From: a virus
DNA length: 38,052 nucleotides
IMG/VR virus record: IMGVR_UViG_3300028393_000159
Span: 1 to 38,052 of that record
Strand: one strand, 5' to 3'
The stretch's first letter is position 1, and each line of letters starts with the position of its first letter. The notes under the pieces were generated by a model. The model had not been told where the DNA came from, searched no databases, and saw only the letters and a program-made list of their open reading frames with translations. The translations under genes were made by a program, and so were the position numbers. Shown one piece after another: positions 31,836-38,052 of the stretch.

Positions 31836-33071
31836 ATGTCTTGTACCTGTAATCAATCTATAAACTGTGATCCATGTGCTTTTTGTACACCTCCTGGTGT
31901 TACATGTCTAACAACATGTACTCCAGTAGATCCGTGTCCAGAAAAGATAGATCTTAGTTGTGTAGTATATTCAGGAGATAATGTTGGTGGTCAAGCAACA
32001 ACTGGACAATCTATTTCTCCAATTATATTAAATGCTTTAGATGCAATATTTCCATTAAGTGTATGTTGTGCTTTTACAGCAACAGCTACTCTTTTAAATC
32101 CTCCTGCTCAAAAATATACTTTTTGTTATATTGATGACAATGTATATGATGCTGTTTGTGATTGTGATGCTACTACAACTACTGTTACTGTTTACAGTAT
32201 TGATAATCCTTTAGTAGTAGGTTCTAAATTATACAGTAATGTAAACCTTACTATACCTGCTGCTCAAGGATTATATGGAGGAATGGGGCAATACATAGCT
32301 GTTATACCAACAACAGGAGAGATTATATCCATTAGTCAATGTATACCTGCTACGACAACTACTAGTAGTACAACAACTACTACGTCAACTACATCTACAA
32401 CTAGTACTACTACAACCACTACAAGAGCATGTTCTCAATTTGTATTATTTTGCTGTGGAAATTTAACAGGAACAACTAGTATTAAACCATGCTATCCTCA
32501 AACAAATGTACCATTTGTATTAGGTAATATGTATACAGATGCTAATGGATTATATTGGCTTGTTGCATTAGCATCAGGAACACCTACAGATACAACATAT
32601 GTTCCAGGAGCATTTACTTTTATAAGTGCAGGTAATGTTATAGCAGATTGTAGAGAGGCTTCAGGTTATCAACAATGTCCTGGAATACCTACAACAACAA
32701 CTAGAACACCTCTTCCAACTATTAGTTATGAATTTAATGATGTAGGTGCTACAGTAGTAATTACTAATTTAGATACTAGTACTATTGTATTTTCTGAACA
32801 TACACCAGCAGCTCCAGGTACAACTGGATTTATTCAACCTCCTTATGGTAACTATCGTGTAACAGTATCTTACTATAGTGGCAGTGGTAATATAATACAT
32901 TTTAAAGTTTGTAATATTACAACAGGATATACATTATATACTTCTGGAGCTATAACTAGTGGAGGAATATCATCTGATCAATATAATTTTATATTGTCAG
33001 CTCCTCTTAGTGCAAATAATATAAAAATAATTGTGTATACACAAAATGTAACTTTACCAAGTTGTCCATAA
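31836..33071 (+). CDS. Cys-rich Thr-linker fibre/adhesin-like protein, 411 aa
   Basis: The N-terminus is Cys-rich (MSCTCNQSINCDPCAFCTPP), followed by the anchor module LSCVVYSGDNVGG at about 40-52. A Thr/Ser linker lies at about 172-197. A middle domain follows, then a second short linker (IPTTTTRTP, about 285-293). The C-terminal domain is paralogous to that of the preceding protein, with YSGSGNIIHFKVCNITTGYTL and the ending QNVTLPSC. Disulfides or metal binding at the Cys-rich end may hold the fibre together. The mosaic, linker-joined structure suggests domain shuffling. Confidence 0.8.
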   Translation: MSCTCNQSINCDPCAFCTPPGVTCLTTCTPVDPCPEKIDLSCVVYSGDNVGGQATTGQSISPIILNALDAIFPLSVCCAFTATATLLNPPAQKYTFCYIDDNVYDAVCDCDATTTTVTVYSIDNPLVVGSKLYSNVNLTIPAAQGLYGGMGQYIAVIPTTGEIISISQCIPATTTTSSTTTTTSTTSTTSTTTTTTRACSQFVLFCCGNLTGTTSIKPCYPQTNVPFVLGNMYTDANGLYWLVALASGTPTDTTYVPGAFTFISAGNVIADCREASGYQQCPGIPTTTTRTPLPTISYEFNDVGATVVITNLDTSTIVFSEHTPAAPGTTGFIQPPYGNYRVTVSYYSGSGNIIHFKVCNITTGYTLYTSGAITSGGISSDQYNFILSAPLSANNIKIIVYTQNVTLPSCP

Positions 33072-33081
33072 TAGTATTAAT

Positions 33082-33312
33082 ATGTCAAAACCAGTAAATA
33101 TAATAATTAATAGTCATGGTGCAGGTGTTGGACCTTTTAATTTGTATGCACTAAATCATCTTGGTGATATTATTCAAACAATTGAATTAAATGTACCATT
33201 ATCAAAATTAACTGTGGGATATAACATTTTTAATGTATCAGATGCTGCTGAGGCTATTAGAATACAATCTAATAATACTCTGTGTACAACAATAGTTAAT
33301 GCTACCTTTTAA
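33082..33312 (+). CDS. Small adhesin-cluster protein, 76 aa
   Basis: A small beta-rich protein (MSKPVNIIINSHGAGVGPFN at the start) lacking the Cys-rich anchor and Thr linker of its neighbours. It could be a fibre subunit or chaperone. The gene sits between two Thr-linker proteins with 10- and 19-bp gaps. No family is recognised. Confidence 0.75.
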   Translation: MSKPVNIIINSHGAGVGPFNLYALNHLGDIIQTIELNVPLSKLTVGYNIFNVSDAAEAIRIQSNNTLCTTIVNATF

Positions 33313-33331
33313 AAAATAAATAATAAAAAAT

Positions 33332-34270
33332 ATGTATTATTCATGTGGATGTTCTTGTAATTGTGGAGATGATCCTTGTGGTTGTCAAGCAACCCCATGC
33401 TATAGTTGCATGACCACTAGTACAACCACCACTACAACACGTAATCCTAATTGTGAGCCATGTGATGAATTGTATAATTGTGATTGTATTATTTATAATG
33501 GTCCTGATTTAATATGTTATGGTGTACATCATGGAGATAATTTATGTAAGTTATTAGAAATAGCTGCATCTAATCTTCCTAGTTGTACAACAACTACAAC
33601 TGTTGCTGTAACCACTACAACTACATGTCCGTGTTTTAGTTATAATTTAACTAATACAGGTGCTCAAGGATCAACATTTAGTGCAAGCTATGTTCCTTGT
33701 AAAAGTTCAAAAGAAACAATTGAATACCTTCCATACAAAAGTCATAAAACTATTTGTGTAACTCCTCATTCTATTCCTACTACTGTTGCAGGAACAGGAA
33801 CAATATTATTAGATGGATGTTGTATAACTCCACCACCTCCTCCTCCACAAATTAAAAGATGCAGTCTTCCTTATGACTATCCAGCAATAGAAAAGTTTGG
33901 TGATGGCTTTCCACATACATTTACATTAAATAGTATGGTGTTAAATGGTGTAGAATATGTTACATCTACTACACCTGTTCTTCATGTAAATACACCAGCT
34001 GATCTAGTTATTGGAATAGGTTTAAACAATCAAACATATCCTATGAATATAAATGATTGGTTAACTATTATTGCTAAAGGTAGTGGATTTGTATTTTATG
34101 ATAATGTTACTGTAATTGATTCTCCTAGTTCAGATTCAACACTTAATATATCTATTACAAGTAATTGTGATGGTAGTGATCTTCATTATAATATTGATTT
34201 TACAATAGGTGTTAGTCATGATAATGATGGTAGTATTCCTTTTACTTCTTTTCAATGTAACTTAATTTAA
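33332..34270 (+). CDS. Cys-rich Thr-linker protein with FTLNS-type domain, 312 aa
   Basis: Order: Cys cluster MYYSCGCSCNCGDDPCGC; Thr linker at 27-36; anchor module CDCIIYNGPDLICYGVHHGD at 50-69; a second Thr linker at 86-98; a small Cys-containing beta domain at 99-164 (ending in GTILLDGCC); a poly-Pro hinge at 167-172; and a C-terminal domain at about 180-310. The C-terminal domain has FTLNSMVLNGVEY, YPMNINDWL and GFVFYDN. That domain appears twice more in the next protein, with the DNA at 33917-33959 nearly identical to 34598-34640. It is probably a receptor-binding tip. Confidence 0.8.
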   Translation: MYYSCGCSCNCGDDPCGCQATPCYSCMTTSTTTTTTRNPNCEPCDELYNCDCIIYNGPDLICYGVHHGDNLCKLLEIAASNLPSCTTTTTVAVTTTTTCPCFSYNLTNTGAQGSTFSASYVPCKSSKETIEYLPYKSHKTICVTPHSIPTTVAGTGTILLDGCCITPPPPPPQIKRCSLPYDYPAIEKFGDGFPHTFTLNSMVLNGVEYVTSTTPVLHVNTPADLVIGIGLNNQTYPMNINDWLTIIAKGSGFVFYDNVTVIDSPSSDSTLNISITSNCDGSDLHYNIDFTIGVSHDNDGSIPFTSFQCNLI

Positions 34271-34291
34271 TAAATTTTAAATAAATAAATA

Positions 34292-35839
34292 ATGAGTTGT
34301 AATTGTGGTGCTAAACATAATAATAAAGTTCCTTGCTGCTGTAGTCAGGGTACACCTTTAGTATGTACTACCACTACATGTGCATCTGCTCAGGTGTGCA
34401 ATCAAACAGTAGAATCTGATTGTGTAATATATACAGGACCTAATATTTCATGTGCAGGAGTTACTACAGGTATGACAGTGACACAAGTATTAAATAATAT
34501 ACTAAAAAATACATTAATTAAATGTAATGGTGGTGATGGTGAACATGAAGGAACAGGATATTTTAAAATGGAACGATCATGGGAAAGTCCACCATATGTA
34601 TTTACATTAAATAGTATGATATTAAATGGTGTAGAATATGCTAATGGACAAACTCTTGTAGTTACAGGAAAGTGGGATTTAATAATGGGGATATCACTTA
34701 TAGATGGTCTTCCATATATAATGAATGTTAATGATTGGTTGAATAGTATTCCAGGAGTTGCTACATCAGGATTTGTGTTTTATGATGATATGCATGTTAT
34801 ATATAAACCTACTAGATCTTCAACATATGTAATTCAAATTCATGTATCATTTACAAATCCTAATAATAGTAATAATTATTATTATACTAGTCAATATGGA
34901 TTTAGTATAAATACTCCTAGTAATATTGGTGGAACATATAATTGTCAAATAGCATCTTCTCCTATTGTTCCACAAGCAAGATGTACAGCAATTGGAACTG
35001 CTGCTTACTATGAGATGGAAAGAACATGGTATGATTGTATAAGTGGAGGATATACATTTACACTTAATAGTTTAACATTAAATGGTGTAGAATATAGTAT
35101 TGGTCAAACATTAACTGTAGGTAATTTTGAAAATATTATTGTTGGAAAAGGTATTCTTGATGGTCTTCCTTATGTTATGAACATAAATGATTGGTTGAGT
35201 GAAATTGCCGTAGGTACTGGATTTTTATTTTATGATAACATGTCTACAATAGATATTCCACTTAGTAGTTCAACATATGACATACAAATATTAAGAGTAT
35301 CTAATGCTACAGGTAGTCAACTACATTATAGATGGTTTAAATTAAGTGATGGAACTACAGGATTTAATTTCCCAGCAGATAGTGATCCTGATGCTATTCC
35401 TGATGCTATACCATATGGAGGTACTGGATGGATATGTTCATCACCAATTGTAACAACAACTACTACACTTAATCATATAACTACTGGATTTAAAATAATT
35501 AATAATAGTTCTTCTGCTTACGTTACTGATTTAATTGTAAATGGTACAAATAGTGATATATATATATCTTTGCCAGTTAATCCTGGTCAAACTAAATCTT
35601 CTATTCATAATGGTTTTGTTGGAGCTATTTCTTTTACAACTAATAGAGAAACAAAAATTAAAGTTATGGTTGACAGACTAGGAAACGGTAATTTTATAGA
35701 GGATGTTGGTAATAACTTTGAACCAACTACTAGATGTTTTAATTCTCCACATAATTATACTGTTAGTTGGAATACTCAAGCATTATTATCTTATAGTAAC
35801 ATAAACGTAATTATTTATGACGGCCCCCCTTGCAACTAA
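34292..35839 (+). CDS. Cys-rich protein with tandem FTLNS-type domains, 515 aa
   Basis: A Cys-rich start (MSCNCGAKHNNKVPCCC) leads to the anchor module SDCVIYTGPNISCAGVTTG at 42-60. Two tandem copies of a ~140-residue domain follow, at about 90-224 and 239-387. Each contains MER(S/T)W, FTLNS-LNGVEY, NDWL, GF(V/L)FYD and ends near SSPIV. After a short Thr stretch (387-392) a different C-terminal beta domain (398-515) ends in IYDGPPCN. The copies are diverged from one another but share every landmark, indicating internal duplication. The stop overlaps the nucleotidyltransferase start by 23 nt. Confidence 0.85.
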   Translation: MSCNCGAKHNNKVPCCCSQGTPLVCTTTTCASAQVCNQTVESDCVIYTGPNISCAGVTTGMTVTQVLNNILKNTLIKCNGGDGEHEGTGYFKMERSWESPPYVFTLNSMILNGVEYANGQTLVVTGKWDLIMGISLIDGLPYIMNVNDWLNSIPGVATSGFVFYDDMHVIYKPTRSSTYVIQIHVSFTNPNNSNNYYYTSQYGFSINTPSNIGGTYNCQIASSPIVPQARCTAIGTAAYYEMERTWYDCISGGYTFTLNSLTLNGVEYSIGQTLTVGNFENIIVGKGILDGLPYVMNINDWLSEIAVGTGFLFYDNMSTIDIPLSSSTYDIQILRVSNATGSQLHYRWFKLSDGTTGFNFPADSDPDAIPDAIPYGGTGWICSSPIVTTTTTLNHITTGFKIINNSSSAYVTDLIVNGTNSDIYISLPVNPGQTKSSIHNGFVGAISFTTNRETKIKVMVDRLGNGNFIEDVGNNFEPTTRCFNSPHNYTVSWNTQALLSYSNINVIIYDGPPCN

Positions 35840-36188
35840 TAGATATCCATATATAGGAAATCCATTTGGATTTAAACTACCTGAACCAAAACCAATAATA
35901 CATCCTATAGTATATAACTGGGATGATTTTTTGGATAATCAAAAGCAAGAACTGCAAACTATAAAATCAATTATAGTTTCTATTATTGGAGAATGTACAT
36001 TAAGTTTGTTTGGTTCTATGGTGAAGGGCTATTGGGATGATGATAGTGATTATGATTTAGTAATTCATAAAGATATTACTAAAGAACAACTAGGTCAACT
36101 TAAAAGTCAAACCTATCCTAGAAAGGTAGATATAAATTATACAACTAGAGATTTTATTTCTAGTCCAGGTCAGAACATTCTATTATAA
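35817..36188 (+). CDS. Minimal nucleotidyltransferase, 123 aa
   Basis: The Pol-beta-type nucleotidyltransferase signature is complete: LFGSMVKGYWDDDSDYDLVI with Gly66-Ser67 and Asp78/Asp80, plus a third carboxylate in KVDINYT (Asp105). This matches minimal (MNT-like) enzymes that transfer a nucleotide to a protein, RNA or sugar-like acceptor. The partner HEPN-type toxin usually seen with cellular MNT proteins is absent here. The start overlaps the fibre gene by 23 nt and a glycosyltransferase follows 20 bp later, so it likely works with them on virion or host-surface modification. The substrate is unknown. Confidence 0.85.
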   Translation: MTAPLATNRYPYIGNPFGFKLPEPKPIIHPIVYNWDDFLDNQKQELQTIKSIIVSIIGECTLSLFGSMVKGYWDDDSDYDLVIHKDITKEQLGQLKSQTYPRKVDINYTTRDFISSPGQNILL

Positions 36189-36193
36189 TAAAC

Positions 36194-36207
36194 TAAAAAA
36201 CCAACTA
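36194..36207 (+). promoter_or_regulatory. AAACCAAC leader motif before the glycosyltransferase gene
   Basis: AAAAAACCAAC with ACCAAC at 36200-36205, two bases before the ATG at 36208. The preceding TATTATAATAAACT resembles the leader at 14352-14364. Confidence 0.45.
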
Positions 36208-37764
36208 ATGAAATTTGTCTGTGCACAGCCAGCCATACCATATTATACATGGCAGGTGGAAGTTATGATTAATAACTTTATTGAAAATGGTGTAGATCCT
36301 AATGATATACATATTGTATGTTCATATTATGGTAAAGCATCTGAAACATGGTTAAAATTAAAAGAACATTATTCTGATGTAAATTTCTTTTTTTACCCAG
36401 ACACTAGAAAAAATGCAAGTTATATTTCTAGTATTCGTCCTCATATATTATATAAACATTGGATGGCTAATCCTAGTCTAGAAGATGAAATTATATTTTA
36501 TCATGATTGTGATATAGTATTTACAAAACAAGTTGACTTTGGTGAACTACTTAATGATCATATATCTTATGTAAGTGACACTGTAAGTTATATTGGAGCT
36601 TCTTATATAAGATCAAAAGGAGAACACTATCTAGATCTTATGACTAGAATAGTTAATGTAGATAAAGATAAAGTAATAGCTGAAGAAAGAAACAGTGGAG
36701 GTGCTCAGTATATACTTAAAAACATATCTGCAGAATTTTGGAATAAAGTTTACTATGATGCAGAGAATTTATTTAGACTTGTAAATGATCAAATAGTAAA
36801 AGATATAGCTTTAGATAAAGGAAACCATGATATACAAATATGGTGTGCTGATATGTGGGCTGTTCTTTGGAACTTATGGTTCTTTGATAAAGAAGTGAGG
36901 GTAGATCCTAAATTAAATTTTGCTTGGTCTACATCTCCAATTTCAGAATGGGATACTAATTTAATTTATCACAATGCTGGAGTGATTGATGGGAATAGTA
37001 ATTTATTTTTTAAAGGAGCTTATATACATAAACTTCCTTTTGATATTACAATTGATTCTTTTACAGATAGAGTATGTTCTTATAACTATAGCAAAGAAAT
37101 ATTAAAAACAAAAGAAAAGACTTGTTTATTAAAAAAAGATATTAAAAAAGCTGCTATATTTTATACAGATAATAACAATCTTCATATTACTAAACTTGTT
37201 TTAGAAACAATAAATAAAAATATAAAGAATACTAAAGTAGTCACTTGTTCTAATACTCCAATAGAAGATAATCCTTTTGAAAATCTTATTTATAATAATC
37301 CAATAAGATCTCATGAAAATATAATTCAAAAGATTTTAATGTGTTTATATCATCTTAGAGATTTAGGAGAATATGACTATGTTAGTTTTTTAGAACATGA
37401 TGTTTTATATCCAGAAGGTTATTTAGATTATCCTAATTTTAAAACAGCTATTTGCAATATGAATTATATTGGAATATGCAAAGATGGATTTCAAGAAAAA
37501 TTACCAGCTCAGTTACCTCTTCATCAAATGTCAATGACTCTTGATTTTGCAATTAAGAATTTTGAACAAAAGATGTTAATAACTAAACAACAGGGATGGG
37601 CATTTATAGAACCAGATTATGTAGATCAATATGAAACTATTAATCCTGCTGTACACATAAATCATGGTAAACATTTCACCAGTCATTTTGAATGTTATGC
37701 TTCTGCAAATACAACTAAAAATAACTACTGGGGAAATTACAAAAAGATATGGAAAAAAATATAA
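36208..37764 (+). CDS. Two-domain glycosyltransferase-like protein, 518 aa
   Basis: The first domain (1-300) begins MKFVCAQPAIPYYTWQVEVM and has a DxD-type metal motif in FYHDCDIVF (Asp100/Asp102), NSGGAQYIL at 162-170 and a later YHNAG (His255). This is the pattern of GT-A family transferases acting on proteins or glycans. The second domain (about 312-518) has its own YVSFLEHDVLYPEGY (EHD at 396-398) and a final HGKHFTSHFECY, suggesting a second transferase-like unit. It follows directly after Thr-rich fibre genes and a nucleotidyltransferase. Modification of fibres is a reasonable guess; host-glycan modification is the alternative. Confidence 0.75.
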   Translation: MKFVCAQPAIPYYTWQVEVMINNFIENGVDPNDIHIVCSYYGKASETWLKLKEHYSDVNFFFYPDTRKNASYISSIRPHILYKHWMANPSLEDEIIFYHDCDIVFTKQVDFGELLNDHISYVSDTVSYIGASYIRSKGEHYLDLMTRIVNVDKDKVIAEERNSGGAQYILKNISAEFWNKVYYDAENLFRLVNDQIVKDIALDKGNHDIQIWCADMWAVLWNLWFFDKEVRVDPKLNFAWSTSPISEWDTNLIYHNAGVIDGNSNLFFKGAYIHKLPFDITIDSFTDRVCSYNYSKEILKTKEKTCLLKKDIKKAAIFYTDNNNLHITKLVLETINKNIKNTKVVTCSNTPIEDNPFENLIYNNPIRSHENIIQKILMCLYHLRDLGEYDYVSFLEHDVLYPEGYLDYPNFKTAICNMNYIGICKDGFQEKLPAQLPLHQMSMTLDFAIKNFEQKMLITKQQGWAFIEPDYVDQYETINPAVHINHGKHFTSHFECYASANTTKNNYWGNYKKIWKKI

Positions 37765-37770
37765 ATAAAA

Positions 37771-37797
37771 ATCAGGTTTTGTTGGTTTAATCCTGAT
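37771..37797 (+). ncRNA. Hairpin with loop complementary to the AAACCAAC leader
   Basis: Perfect 6-bp stem ATCAGG (37771-37776) with CCTGAT (37792-37797) and a 15-nt loop containing GTTGGTTT (37781-37788), the exact complement of AAACCAAC. It lies between the glycosyltransferase stop and the terminator at 37807. It could be an mRNA 3' element or the body of a short antisense RNA. No dedicated promoter is evident. Confidence 0.35.
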
Positions 37798-37806
37798 AAC
37801 AAAAGA

Positions 37807-37841
37807 AGCTCTGGTGTTTCTACACTGGAGCTCTATTTTTT
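37807..37841 (+). terminator. Rho-independent terminator after glycosyltransferase gene
   Basis: Stem of 11 bp AGCTCTGGTGT (37807-37817) with ACACTGGAGCT (37822-37832), two G-T wobbles and a 4-nt loop, followed by CTA and six T. Confidence 0.9.
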
Positions 37842-37858
37842 AACAATGTTAATAACTT

Positions 37859-37888
37859 TTTGGAAGTTTAAAAATAATAATATAATTT
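37859..37888 (+). promoter_or_regulatory. Predicted promoter of the right-end gene
   Basis: TTTGGA (37859-37864) followed by AGTTTAAA resembles the upstream boxes at 731 and 20959. A -10 region is TATAAT (37881) with a 16-nt spacer or TAATTT (37883) with 18. It follows a terminator, so a new transcription unit is expected. Confidence 0.45.
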
Positions 37889-37900
37889 TACTCCCCGTAC

Positions 37901-37916
37901 ACCAACCTTTAATATT
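37901..37916 (+). promoter_or_regulatory. ACCAACC leader of the right-end gene
   Basis: ACCAACC at 37901-37907 with the ATG at 37917, a wider spacing (ten bases from ACCAAC) than the other copies. It lies downstream of the hairpin whose loop could pair with it. Confidence 0.3.
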
Positions 37917-38052
37917 ATGACACTACTTGAACAAGTAAAACAGTCTCTTAAGTGGAAACAATCTAATTTATTTTGTGCCACAAAGTTAGGAATTTCAGTT
38001 GACAAATACAAAGATTTAAAAAGAGAAATTAGCATGAGTGAGAATATCCCTG
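37917..38052 (+). CDS. Partial gene, HTH-like N-terminus, cut at window end
   Basis: The frame opens at ATG 37917 and runs off the window after 45 codons. The visible start, MTLLEQVKQSLKWKQSNLFC followed by ATKLGISVDKYKDLKREI, is a helical segment typical of a small helix-turn-helix or homeodomain-like fold: a helix, then CATKLGIS, a common turn pattern, then a second helix. I recall similar N-termini in Bacteroidota phages, but the rest of the protein is not available. It begins a new transcription unit, judging from the terminator, promoter box and leader upstream. Confidence 0.7.
   Translation, partial: MTLLEQVKQSLKWKQSNLFCATKLGISVDKYKDLKREISMSENIP

Noticed and set aside
30186-35839. Diversity-generating retroelement with variable repeat in the fibre cluster
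   Set aside because: No reverse transcriptase or template repeat is in the window. The repeated domain copies differ at all base types, not mainly at A positions.
1-38052. Stop-codon reassignment as in some crAss-like phages
   Set aside because: TAA, TAG (for example at 2408) and TGA (for example at 7493) all end otherwise well-packed genes, so the standard code fits.

Overview
The window is about 38 kb of an AT-rich tailed bacteriophage genome (Caudoviricetes), almost certainly from a phage of Bacteroidota. The evidence is as follows. The portal, terminase, small basic and fibre proteins are of types typical of Bacteroidota phages. Genes have A/T-rich leaders and almost no Shine-Dalgarno sequences. 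Predicted promoters resemble the Bacteroidota type (TTTG-like upstream box, 18 nt spacer, TATATTA). An HU/IHF-like gene sits beside the packaging genes, as in crAss-like and related phages. TAA, TAG and TGA all act as stops, so no recoding is evident. I cannot assign genus or family from sequence alone.

Layout. 1-765: one leftward gene (246-545) with its own terminator, a pair of 21-bp direct repeats downstream of it, and a GC-rich, foldable divergent intergenic region. 766-5298: tightly packed small genes, many with overlapping stop/start codons. They encode a winged-helix-like protein, an HU/IHF-like protein, an eight-cysteine zinc-binding candidate, a PD-(D/E)XK nuclease, a PhoH-type ATPase and several unknowns. 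5282-13408: head morphogenesis (large terminase, portal, acidic scaffold-like protein, major capsid protein), ending in a strong terminator. 13493-18759: small lysine/glycine-rich proteins, head/neck proteins and two enzyme-like passengers, an LCIB-type beta-carbonic-anhydrase homologue and a Dps/ferritin-like protein. 18827-20902: an abundant-type virion protein with three inserted beta modules. 21039-29920: neck/tail and fibre genes, including an HNH endonuclease that appears to have captured the start of the fibre gene it precedes. 30015-35839: threonine-linker, cysteine-rich fibre or adhesin-like proteins built from repeated modules. 35817-37764: a minimal nucleotidyltransferase and a double-domain glycosyltransferase-like protein. 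The right edge cuts a gene with a putative helix-turn-helix.

How it may work together (inference). Transcription runs rightward from a few promoters of one family, and terminators isolate the capsid gene and the 691-residue virion protein gene for high expression. Two recurrent untranslated-leader motifs mark late genes: AAACCAAC about 5 nt before ATG, and AACCCTTAAATT before the two most abundant-looking virion genes. A hairpin near the right end exposes a loop complementary to the first motif. The glycosyltransferase and nucleotidyltransferase next to Thr-rich fibres suggest a self-contained fibre-decoration cassette.
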